From NCBI GenBank assembly GCA_005883675.1, contig VBCM01000081.1:1-33376 (forward strand): DNA of 33,376 nt, in the 5' to 3' direction. Shown piece by piece: positions 27,156 to 33,376 of the stretch (positions are counted from its first letter, which is position 1; each line of letters opens with the position of its first letter). The notes beneath the pieces are model-generated. The model was given only the letters and a program-made list of their open reading frames with translations. It ran no database searches and was not told where the DNA came from. This DNA is from Betaproteobacteria bacterium (lineage in GTDB: Bacteria; Pseudomonadota; Gammaproteobacteria; Burkholderiales; SG8-39). The translations under genes and the position numbers were made by a program.

Positions 27156-28138
27156 AGTTTCACCAGTTGTTTTCCGAAATTCTTTCCCGCGAGCAGATCG
27201 ATCAGCCCGCGCGGCGCATTTTCGAGTCCTTGCACCACCGACTCGCGGTAGTGCAGCTTGCCCTCGGCGAAATAGCCGCCGAGCGCTTTGAGCGCCTCGC
27301 CGTAGCGATCCTTCCAGTCGAACACGATCATGCCCTGCACGCGCAGCCGGTTGACGAGGATCGCGCGCCAGTTGCGTACGCGGTACGGATCGGTCGAGTT
27401 GTAGTCTGAGATCGTGCCGCAGACGACGATGCGGCCGAAGAGGTTCGCGCGCGCGAGCACGAGGTCGAGGATCTCGCCGCCGACGTTGTCGAAGTAGACG
27501 TCGACGCCATTCGGGCACGCCGCTTTCAAGTGCTCGCGGACCGCACCCGCCTTGTAGTCGATGCACGCGTCGAAGCCGAGCTCCTCGCTTACGTAGTTGC
27601 ATTTTTCCCAGCCGCCGGCGATGCCGACCGCGCGGGCGCCCCAGAGCCTGGCGAGCTGCCCGACGACGCTACCGACCGCGCCGGAGGCCGCGGACACGAG
27701 CACCGTCTCGCCGGGCTTCGGCTGGCCGAGCTCCTTCAAGCCGAAGTACGCGGTCATCCCCGGCATGCCGAGCAGGCCCAGGTAATAGCTGAGCGGGGCG
27801 CGCGCGGCATCGAGCTTCGTCGCGTCATTGATACAGCCGTAGAGCTGCCAGCCGAGCTGGGTCAGCACGACGTCGCCGACTTTCATTTTCGGATGGCGCG
27901 ATTCCAGTACCTCGCCGACCGTCTGGCCGACCATCACCTCGCCGATCTCCACGCCCTTCGCGTAGCTCTTCGCATCGCTCATGCGCCCGCGCATGTACGG
28001 ATCGAGCGACAGCCACAGGTTTCGCACCAGCACCTCGCCGTCCGCGGGCCGCGGCAGCGGCGCTTCGTCAATGCGGAAATTCGCTTCGCTCACGGGCCCG
28101 GCAGGGCGGCTCGCGAGCAGCACGCGCTTGTTCGTCAT
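27152..28138 (-). CDS. NADP-dependent medium-chain reductase, CurA/YncB-like (zinc-independent)
   Basis: This encodes 328 residues. LWLSLDPYMRGRM at about 42-54 and PGMTAYFGL are typical of the leukotriene B4 12-hydroxydehydrogenase/CurA group. The cofactor fold shows VSAASGAVGSVVGQLA. The catalytic-zinc ligands are absent, as expected for the group. These enzymes reduce alpha,beta-unsaturated ketones. The gene overlaps the upstream dehydrogenase and the downstream GST by 4 bases each. Confidence 0.93.
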   Translation of the reverse strand: MTNKRVLLASRPAGPVSEANFRIDEAPLPRPADGEVLVRNLWLSLDPYMRGRMSDAKSYAKGVEIGEVMVGQTVGEVLESRHPKMKVGDVVLTQLGWQLYGCINDATKLDAARAPLSYYLGLLGMPGMTAYFGLKELGQPKPGETVLVSAASGAVGSVVGQLARLWGARAVGIAGGWEKCNYVSEELGFDACIDYKAGAVREHLKAACPNGVDVYFDNVGGEILDLVLARANLFGRIVVCGTISDYNSTDPYRVRNWRAILVNRLRVQGMIVFDWKDRYGEALKALGGYFAEGKLHYRESVVQGLENAPRGLIDLLAGKNFGKQLVKL

Positions 28139-29208
28139 AGCGCGGCGAGGCGCGCGAGATGATGGTCGGCGTCGCCGTACTCGCGGGCAAGCACCGTCAG
28201 GCGCCGGAACGTGTGGCTCACCTTGAGCTCCTCGCTCATGCCCATGCCGCCGTGGAGCTGCACCGCCTCCTGGCTCACGTGCCGCGCGGCGTCCGCGACC
28301 TTGATCTTGGCAGCGGAGATGGCGCGCGAGCGCTCGCGCGCATCGATCGCGGCGTCCGCCTTGCTCGCGGCGAGGCAGGCCATCGAGCGCGCCTGCTCGA
28401 GCGAGATCACCATGTCGACCATGCGGTGCTGCAGCGCCTGGAAGGTGCCGATCGGCACGCCGAACTGCTTGCGCGTCTTGAGGTACTCGAGCGTCGTGTC
28501 GCAGGCGAATTGCATCGCGCCTACCGCTTCGGCGCAGATCAACGCCGTGCCGAAATCGATCGCTTCCTCGAGCGCCGCGAGACCGCCCTCGAGCGGCTCG
28601 GCCGGCGTGTCGCGAAACATGACATCGGCCGCGAGCCGCTCATCGACCGTGCGGTAGGGCTTTATTTCCACCGCGCTGCGCTCGACGAGGTACAGGCCGA
28701 TGCCCGCGTCGCTTCGCGCGCTCACCACCAGGCGATCCGCGGCCGGCGCGCCGATCACTGCGTTCTTTTCACCGCTGAGCCTGCCCTTCGCCGAGCGCAC
28801 TTGCACCGCATCGAGCGCGAAGCGCGCGCCTTTCTCCGCGTGGGCCACTGCGAGCTTCGCGCGGCCCTCCACGACGGAAGGGAGCAGCGCGCCCTGCTGC
28901 GCGGACGAGCCCCCGCGCTCGATGAGGCGCGCGGCGAGCACATGCGCTACGTACGGCTCGACGACCAGCGCATCGCCGAACGCTTCCATCACGCCCATGA
29001 GATCGACTGCGCCGCCGCCGAAGCCGCCGTGCTCCGCGCCCATCGGCAGGCCCATGAGTCCGAGCTGCGCGAGCTGGGACCAGGCCTCCGCGCTCCAGCC
29101 CTCGCCGGCGACGATTCGCTTGCGCGCCTCGAAGTCGTAGCTCTTGCCGAGGTAGCGGCGCACCGAGTCTGCCAGTAGCTGCTGCTCTTCGTTGTAGTCG
29201 AAGTTCAT
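28135..29208 (-). CDS. Acyl-CoA dehydrogenase, small-subunit type (pimeloyl-CoA dehydrogenase-like)
   Basis: This encodes 357 residues. MNFDYNEEQQLLADSVRRYL is the usual N-terminus of the smaller partner in paired acyl-CoA dehydrogenases such as PimD-like proteins. FAD and CoA contact blocks are present (RKQFGVPIGTFQALQHRMVD, QLHGGMGMSEE). The common catalytic glutamate of the YEGT segment is lacking: the region reads HTFRRLTVLAREYGD. It should act as a heteromer with the large subunit encoded 17 bases upstream. Confidence 0.9.
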   Translation of the reverse strand: MNFDYNEEQQLLADSVRRYLGKSYDFEARKRIVAGEGWSAEAWSQLAQLGLMGLPMGAEHGGFGGGAVDLMGVMEAFGDALVVEPYVAHVLAARLIERGGSSAQQGALLPSVVEGRAKLAVAHAEKGARFALDAVQVRSAKGRLSGEKNAVIGAPAADRLVVSARSDAGIGLYLVERSAVEIKPYRTVDERLAADVMFRDTPAEPLEGGLAALEEAIDFGTALICAEAVGAMQFACDTTLEYLKTRKQFGVPIGTFQALQHRMVDMVISLEQARSMACLAASKADAAIDARERSRAISAAKIKVADAARHVSQEAVQLHGGMGMSEELKVSHTFRRLTVLAREYGDADHHLARLAAL

Positions 29209-29225
29209 AGACCTGCCGTTACGCT

Positions 29226-30368
29226 TTACAACCCAAGGGTGCTCTTCGCGATGATGTTGCGCTGGATCTCGTTCGAGCCGGCGTAGATCGTGGTCTTGCG
29301 CATGCTGAGGTAGCGGCTGCGCACGGCGACGGAAAGCGGGTCGCTCGCAACCGGGTCCGTTGCTTCCAGCATGAGCTCGGCGAGGCCCTGCTGGATCTCG
29401 GTGCCCCTGATCTTCAGCATCGAGACGTCCGCGCCCGGCGGCTGGCCGGTGCGGCGCATGCGGTCGAGGAAGCGCAGGTTGGTGATCTCGAGGGCAGTGA
29501 GCTCGACCTCGATGCGCGAGAGCCGGTCGCGCCAGCGCTGCTCCTGCATCAGGTGCGCGCCATGGCGCTTGAGGGTGGCGAGCTGGCGCTTCGATTCGCC
29601 GATGCGGCCGGTGTTCATGCGCTCGTAGCCGAGCAGGTACTTCGCCACGGTCCAGCCCTTGCCCTCCTCGTACACCAGGTTTTCCGCCGGCACCTTCACA
29701 TCGTCGAAGAACACTTCGTTCACGTCGTGCGCGCCATCCATCAAGATGAGCGGCCGCACGGTGATGCCGGGTGTGCGCATGTCGATGAGGAGAAACGAGA
29801 TGCCTTCCTGCCGCTTGGCGGCGCCGCTGTCGGTGCGCACGAGGCAGAAGATCCAGTCGGCGTAGTGCGCGAGCGTGGTCCAGATCTTCTGGCCGTTGAC
29901 CACGTAGTGCTCCCCGCGCCCGCCGTTTACCCTTCGGGCGCTGGTCTTCAGCGACGCGAGATCGCTACCGGAGCCGGGCTCCGAGTAGCCCTGGCACCAG
30001 AAATCGTCGCCGTTATAGATCCGTGGCAGAAAGCGCTTCTTCTGCGCCTCGGTGCCGAAGCGAAGCAGCACCGGGCCGCACATCGCCAGGCCGAACGGAA
30101 TCAGCGGCGGGCTGCCGGCGTAGCCGAGCTCCTCCTCGAAGATGTAGCGCTGCACCACGCTCCAGCCGGTGCCGCCCCATTCGCGCGGCCAGGCCGGCGC
30201 TACCCAGCCTTTGGCTGCGAGGATGCGGTGCCAGCGCAGCAACTCGTCTTTCGAGAGGTGCGCATAGCTCTCCACCTTCTGGCGCAGCTCGGCGGGCAGG
30301 TTGGCCGCGAGCCACGAGCGCATCTCGTCGCGAAAGGCGAGCTCCTCAGCGGAGTAGTTGAGATCCAT
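29226..30368 (-). CDS. Acyl-CoA dehydrogenase, large-subunit type (pimeloyl-CoA dehydrogenase-like)
   Basis: This encodes 380 residues. The acyl-CoA dehydrogenase signature is WCQGYSEPGSGSDLASL and the FAD-side block is YVVNGQKIWTTLAHYAD. Near the end, IYAGSNEIQRNIIAKS replaces the usual YEGT; the alanine sits at the common catalytic-glutamate position, as is usual (as Gly or Ala) in this subgroup, so the base must come from elsewhere or from the partner. FAD and an alpha,beta-dehydrogenation of a CoA thioester are expected. There is no clear ribosome site; a palindromic repeat lies just upstream, at 30407-30452. Confidence 0.92.
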   Translation of the reverse strand: MDLNYSAEELAFRDEMRSWLAANLPAELRQKVESYAHLSKDELLRWHRILAAKGWVAPAWPREWGGTGWSVVQRYIFEEELGYAGSPPLIPFGLAMCGPVLLRFGTEAQKKRFLPRIYNGDDFWCQGYSEPGSGSDLASLKTSARRVNGGRGEHYVVNGQKIWTTLAHYADWIFCLVRTDSGAAKRQEGISFLLIDMRTPGITVRPLILMDGAHDVNEVFFDDVKVPAENLVYEEGKGWTVAKYLLGYERMNTGRIGESKRQLATLKRHGAHLMQEQRWRDRLSRIEVELTALEITNLRFLDRMRRTGQPPGADVSMLKIRGTEIQQGLAELMLEATDPVASDPLSVAVRSRYLSMRKTTIYAGSNEIQRNIIAKSTLGL

Positions 30369-30406
30369 GACGGCGGGGAAGGGCGCAAAGTCTAACCCAC
30401 CCGCGC

Positions 30407-30452
30407 AAATCGGGGTCAGAGCCCCATTTAAATAGGGCTCTGACCCCGATTT
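30407..30452. repeat. Palindromic repeat, CGGGGTCAGAGCCC family, no loop
   Basis: Arms of 18 bases (30407-30424 and 30435-30452) are perfect reverse complements. The centre ATTTAAAT also pairs, with one mismatch, making a nearly continuous 46-bp palindrome. Its core is identical to that of the repeat at 10165-10230. It lies in the 102-base gap between an SDR gene and the acyl-CoA dehydrogenase operon on the same strand, where it could end or reduce transcription. The rest of the gap shows nothing else. Confidence 0.85.
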
Positions 30453-30470
30453 CTGGTTGTTTGATACGCG

Positions 30471-31238
30471 CTACAGGATGCTCACGCCTCCATCGGCGAC
30501 GATGCACTGGCCGGTGATGAAAGCGGCGGCATCGGACGCGAGGAATACCGCGATGCCGGCGATGTCGCGCGGCTCGCCCAGGCGCTTGAGCGGCGTCGCG
30601 GCGATGCGCTCGGCGCGCCGCGCTTCGTCCTCCCATAGCGCACGGGCGAAGTCGGTCTTGATAAGTCCAGGAGCGATGGCGTTCACGCGCACGCGCTGCG
30701 GGCCCCATTCGGCGGCGAGGTTGCGCACCAGGTGGTGCCCGGCGGCCTTCGAGATGCCATAGGCGCCGATCACGTTATTCGCGAGCAGGCCGCCTATCGA
30801 TCCCACGAGCGTAAAGCTGCCGCCGCCCGAGCTCGCCATGGCGGGCAGCGTCATCGCCGCGAGCCATAGCACACTTTTCACGTTGTTGCCGATGATCTTG
30901 TCGAACGCATCGTCGGCGATATCGGTGAGCGGGCCGTAGTAAGGATTGGTCGCCGCGTTCGCCACGACGATGTCGATTCCGCCCCCCCATGCGTCGCGCG
31001 TAGCGTCCACGAGCGCCTGCAAGTCCTCCTTGCGCGAGACGTTGCACGGCCGGGCGAGCACCGGGTAGCCCGCGCGCTCGAATTCCACGCGCACCGCCTC
31101 GCAGGCGTCCGCTTTGCGGCTCGAAATGGCGACGCGCGCCCCGGCGCGCGCCAGCTCCTCCGCGATCGCTCTGCCGATGCCGCGCGTCGAGCCCGTGACG
31201 AGCGCCACCTTGCCGCTCAGGTCGAAGAGCGAGCTCAT
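30471..31238 (-). CDS. SDR family oxidoreductase (divergent from iclR-type regulator)
   Basis: This encodes 255 residues with cofactor motif TGSTRGIG and NAAT in place of NNAG. The catalytic serine is in LVGSIGG and the Tyr-Lys pair in YGISK. The end TGQCIVADGG resembles FabG-like members. It is likely NADP(H)-dependent and acts on a hydroxyacyl or keto substrate. It stands between the acyl-CoA dehydrogenase operon and the IclR regulator, so it is the likely first gene under control of that regulator. Confidence 0.93.
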   Translation of the reverse strand: MSSLFDLSGKVALVTGSTRGIGRAIAEELARAGARVAISSRKADACEAVRVEFERAGYPVLARPCNVSRKEDLQALVDATRDAWGGGIDIVVANAATNPYYGPLTDIADDAFDKIIGNNVKSVLWLAAMTLPAMASSGGGSFTLVGSIGGLLANNVIGAYGISKAAGHHLVRNLAAEWGPQRVRVNAIAPGLIKTDFARALWEDEARRAERIAATPLKRLGEPRDIAGIAVFLASDAAAFITGQCIVADGGVSIL

Positions 31239-31355
31239 TTCACATTGCGAAATCTCGTACGACTAAGTTGACACATCGCCGCCCATCGCCAGAATAGCGA
31301 AACGCGAAACACCCCGCTTTAACTCCCAAGAAACACACAGGAAGGAAATAAGACG
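31239..31355. promoter_or_regulatory. Divergent control region with repeated GCGAAA motifs
   Basis: This 117-base gap contains GCGAAA[C/T] at 31247, 31297 and 31304 (the last two in tandem). An inverted repeat ATTTC-N7-GAAAT (31237-31253) overlaps the SDR start. A perfect -35 TTGACA lies at 31268-31273 on the plus strand, but its -10 is weak. IclR-type regulators commonly bind palindromes here; none of these sites is proven. Confidence 0.35.
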
Positions 31356-32183
31356 ATGGGCGCTCCCGAACCCGCGGCACCGCTTTCGCAACCAGTCGGC
31401 ACTTTCAGCTACGAGCACGAAGGCGACCGGCAGTTCGCGACCACGCTGGCCCGCGGCCTCGAAGTGCTGCGCTGCTTCACCCCGCTCGAGCCGCTGCTCG
31501 GCAACAAGGAGATCTCGGTGCGCACCGGGCTGCCCAAGCCGACCGTGTCGCGGCTGACCTACACGCTCACCAAGCTGGGTTATCTGCGGCACAACATGCG
31601 CCTGGGCAAGTACCAGCTCGGCTCCGCGGTGCTCTCGATCGGCTATCCGCTGCTCGCCTCGATGAACGTGCGCCAGGTGGCGCGCCCGCTCATGAAGGAG
31701 CTCGCCGACTACTGCAATGGCTCGGTGTCGATGGGCGTGCGCGACCGGTTGAACATGGTGTATGTGGAGTCGTGCCGCAGCGGCAACGGAATCACCACGC
31801 TGCCCGACATCGGCACCTCGGTGCCGATCTCCCAGTCGGTGATCGGCCGCGCCTTTCTCGCCGCCTGCACGCCGCCCGAGCGCGAGGCGGTGCTTAACCA
31901 CATGAAGGTGAAGGAGCCCGAATCGCATCGCAAGTACCGGCCCTCGATCGACAAGGGGCTGGAAGACATCCGCGCGCGCGGCTTCTGCGCCTCCACCGGC
32001 GAGCTGCGCCGCGAAGTGCATGCGGTCGGCGTGCCGATGCGCCGCACGGTCGATGGCGAGATCGTCGCCTTCAACTGCATCGTGCCGGCGTTCATCGTGA
32101 AGAAAGGCCAGCTCGAGGACGACCTCGGGCCGCGGCTCGTCGCCATGGTGCGCAACATCGAGGCGTCGCTCGGCCTGCACTGA
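31356..32183 (+). CDS. IclR family transcriptional regulator
   Basis: This encodes 275 residues. The winged helix-turn-helix covers about 27-85 (KEISVRTGLPKPTVSRLTYTL) and the effector domain follows (SVSMGVRDRLNMVYVE, TSVPISQSVIGRAFLA). IclR proteins sense small aromatic or aliphatic acids and control adjacent catabolic genes, and here the divergent SDR/acyl-CoA dehydrogenase operon is the obvious target. A good ribosome site (AGGAAGGA) precedes ATG 31356. The first 25 residues are extra relative to the domain. Confidence 0.93.
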   Translation: MGAPEPAAPLSQPVGTFSYEHEGDRQFATTLARGLEVLRCFTPLEPLLGNKEISVRTGLPKPTVSRLTYTLTKLGYLRHNMRLGKYQLGSAVLSIGYPLLASMNVRQVARPLMKELADYCNGSVSMGVRDRLNMVYVESCRSGNGITTLPDIGTSVPISQSVIGRAFLAACTPPEREAVLNHMKVKEPESHRKYRPSIDKGLEDIRARGFCASTGELRREVHAVGVPMRRTVDGEIVAFNCIVPAFIVKKGQLEDDLGPRLVAMVRNIEASLGLH

Positions 32184-32200
32184 ATTCGGGGACGGAGCCC
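32183..32200. repeat. Possible single, diverged arm of the palindromic repeat
   Basis: AATTCGGGGACGGAGCCC begins at the last base of the IclR stop codon and differs at a few positions from the AAATCGGGGTCAGAGCCC arm. No matching second arm follows. It lies in the 33-base gap before the channel gene. Confidence 0.35.
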
Positions 32201-32216
32201 GAACTGCGGGCATCCG

Positions 32217-33080
32217 GTGAGCAGCGTACTCGCCTACTTCCGCGAGCTCGACACCGACGCGCAGGCCGCGGCGATCACGGCGCTGCGCGTCGTGTTGATC
32301 CTCGCGCTCGCCTGGATCCTGCAGGCGGCGGCCAATCGCCTGATCCGCATCTTCCGGCGCTACATGCAGGCGAAGGCGCCGAGCGCCGACGAGCAGGCGC
32401 GCATCGAGACGCTGGCGCGCGTGTTCCGCAACAGCGGCGCCATCGTCATCGTCATCGTCGCCGGCACGCTGATCCTGGGCGAACTCGGCATCTCGATCGC
32501 GCCAATCCTCGCCACCGCGGGCGTCGCTGGCGTTGCCATCGGCTTCGGCGCGCAAAGCCTGATCAAGGATTACTTCACCGGCTTCTTCCTGCTGCTCGAA
32601 GACCAGCTGCGCCAGGGCGATGTCGTCGAAGTCGCCGGCAAGAGCGGCCTCGTCGAAGAAGTGACGTTGCGCTACGTACGGCTGCGCGACTTCGAGGGCC
32701 ATGTGCACTTCGTGCCCAATGGCGAGATCAAGGTGGTGAGCAACCGCACGCGCGGCTACGCCCAGGCAGCGATCGACGTCGGCGTCGGCTATAGCGTGGA
32801 CATCGACCAGGCGCTCGCGGTGATGCGCGAAGTCGGTCAGTCGCTGCGCGCGGACGCCAAGTGGCAAGCGAAGATCGCGGACGAGGTGGAGGTGCTGGGC
32901 GTCGAGAAGCTCGACAATTCAGCCGTCGTGCTGCGCTGCCGGGTGAAGGTCGTGCCGGCGATCGAGCAATGGAACGTCAAGCGCGAGTTCTTGAAGCGGC
33001 TGAAGAAGGCGTACGACGAGCGCGGCATCGAGATTCCGTTCCCACAGCTCACCATTCATACTGCCGGGGTCAGGTCTTGA
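32217..33080 (+). CDS. MscS-type mechanosensitive ion channel
   Basis: This encodes 287 residues. Two hydrophobic spans are followed by the pore helix and loop (AGVAGVAIGFGAQSLIKDYF) and then the beta domain (FVPNGEIKVVSNRTRG). The C-terminal portion ends in an amphipathic helix and GIEIPFPQ, typical for the family. It would open on hypo-osmotic stress in the inner membrane. The GTG start at 32217 has only a weak ribosome site. Its last four residues GVRS and the stop codon are provided by the palindromic repeat, so the original C-terminus may have been altered. Confidence 0.92.
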   Translation: MSSVLAYFRELDTDAQAAAITALRVVLILALAWILQAAANRLIRIFRRYMQAKAPSADEQARIETLARVFRNSGAIVIVIVAGTLILGELGISIAPILATAGVAGVAIGFGAQSLIKDYFTGFFLLLEDQLRQGDVVEVAGKSGLVEEVTLRYVRLRDFEGHVHFVPNGEIKVVSNRTRGYAQAAIDVGVGYSVDIDQALAVMREVGQSLRADAKWQAKIADEVEVLGVEKLDNSAVVLRCRVKVVPAIEQWNVKREFLKRLKKAYDERGIEIPFPQLTIHTAGVRS

Positions 33081-33126
33081 ATTGCAGCATGCCGATGCCG
33101 ATGCTTCAATTCAAGACCTTACCCCG
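33065..33126. repeat. Palindromic repeat variant that ends two convergent genes
   Basis: Arms 33065-33084 and 33107-33126 match with one mismatch (CGGGGTCAGG against CGGGGTAAGG) and continue CTTGAATTG. An inner AGCAT/ATGCT pair extends the stem. It shares the CGGGGTCAG end with the other repeats but has a different inner part. TGA within each arm is the stop codon of one gene: the channel (plus) and the BtuF-like gene (minus). Confidence 0.85.
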
Positions 33127-33376
33127 CGCTTTTGGGTCCAGGTAGCGATGATTTGATGCAGGCGTTGCACGCCATCGGTGAGTGCCGCCGGACCTGGTTG
33201 CAGGATCTCCGCCGATTTCACTTCGTGCAGCTCATCGTCGCGCACTGCCGGCACTGTGTCCCAGCCCGGACGTGCGCGCACGCGCTCCGGCCTGAACTTC
33301 TTGCCGCACCACGACGCGATCATCACATCCGGCTTGCGCTCAAGCACAACATCCGGCTGCACGATGCGCCCGCTCG
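33111..33376 (-). CDS. BtuF-like cobalamin/metal-chelate binding protein, C-terminal part
   Basis: About 88 residues are visible and the frame is open at the window edge. RKPDVMIASWCGKKFRPE, ARPGWDTVPAVR and EILQPGPAALTDG match the C-terminal lobe of periplasmic-binding-protein-like cobalamin-binding proteins (helical backbone type). The C-terminus KRGVRS and the stop are encoded by the palindromic repeat. No transporter partner is visible. The upstream part and signal peptide lie outside the window. Confidence 0.8.
   Translation of the reverse strand, partial: SGRIVQPDVVLERKPDVMIASWCGKKFRPERVRARPGWDTVPAVRDDELHEVKSAEILQPGPAALTDGVQRLHQIIATWTQKRGVRS

Noticed and set aside
31263-32867. 534-codon minus-strand frame spanning the IclR and MscS genes
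   Set aside because: It crosses two well-defined plus-strand genes and an intergenic gap and has no domain.

Overview
The window is a GC-rich (roughly two-thirds G+C), densely coding stretch of bacterial chromosome. It is most likely from a betaproteobacterium (Burkholderiales/Nitrosomonadales-like). The evidence is a BPSS1780-type membrane protein, CurA-like and YfcG-like oxidoreductases, stacked ATGA gene overlaps, and short dispersed palindromes of the CGGGGTCAGAGCCC type between genes. There are no rRNA or tRNA genes, phages, insertion sequences or CRISPR arrays that I can see.

Layout. (A) 1-2.4 kb: a partial winged-helix/P-loop/TPR regulator, divergent from a small one-helix membrane protein; three TTTCAG repeats on a 10-11 bp period lie between them. 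(B) 2.5-10.2 kb: a signalling block. On the minus strand are a stand-alone cyclic-nucleotide-binding protein and an ABC exporter-like protein whose nucleotide-binding domain has lost every catalytic motif. Divergent from them are an MBL-fold hydrolase, a methyltransferase, a class III nucleotide cyclase and a PAS-GAF-PAS-GGDEF diguanylate cyclase. (C) 10.2-16.5 kb, minus: a peptide-type ABC importer (fused ATPase, frameshifted binding protein, two permeases) ending in a single-domain response regulator. (D) 16.5-23.2 kb, minus: a tight glycan-type operon with a QueC-like PP-loop enzyme, two GT28/MurG-like and two GT4 glycosyltransferases, a histidine phosphatase and a polysaccharide deacetylase. 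(E) 23.2-25.7 kb, plus: SDR, PaaI-like thioesterase, VOC protein and BPSS1780 membrane protein, each overlapping the next by 4 bp. (F) 25.7-31.2 kb, minus: SDR, two acyl-CoA dehydrogenases, a CurA-like reductase, a YfcG-like GST and a second SDR, divergent from an IclR regulator. This looks like a CoA-thioester catabolic operon. (G) 32.2 kb to the end: an MscS-type channel facing the 3' end of a BtuF-like binding protein.

How the parts may work together. The most unusual part is block B, where a pseudo-ABC exporter sits next to a cNMP-binding protein and a cNMP cyclase; with block D it may form a regulated surface-glycan system (inference). Two genes carry apparent internal deletions (the regulator at 1-1969, the binding protein at 12803-14603). 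At least three palindromic repeats of one family sit at gene ends, and one of them supplies the stop codons of two convergent genes.
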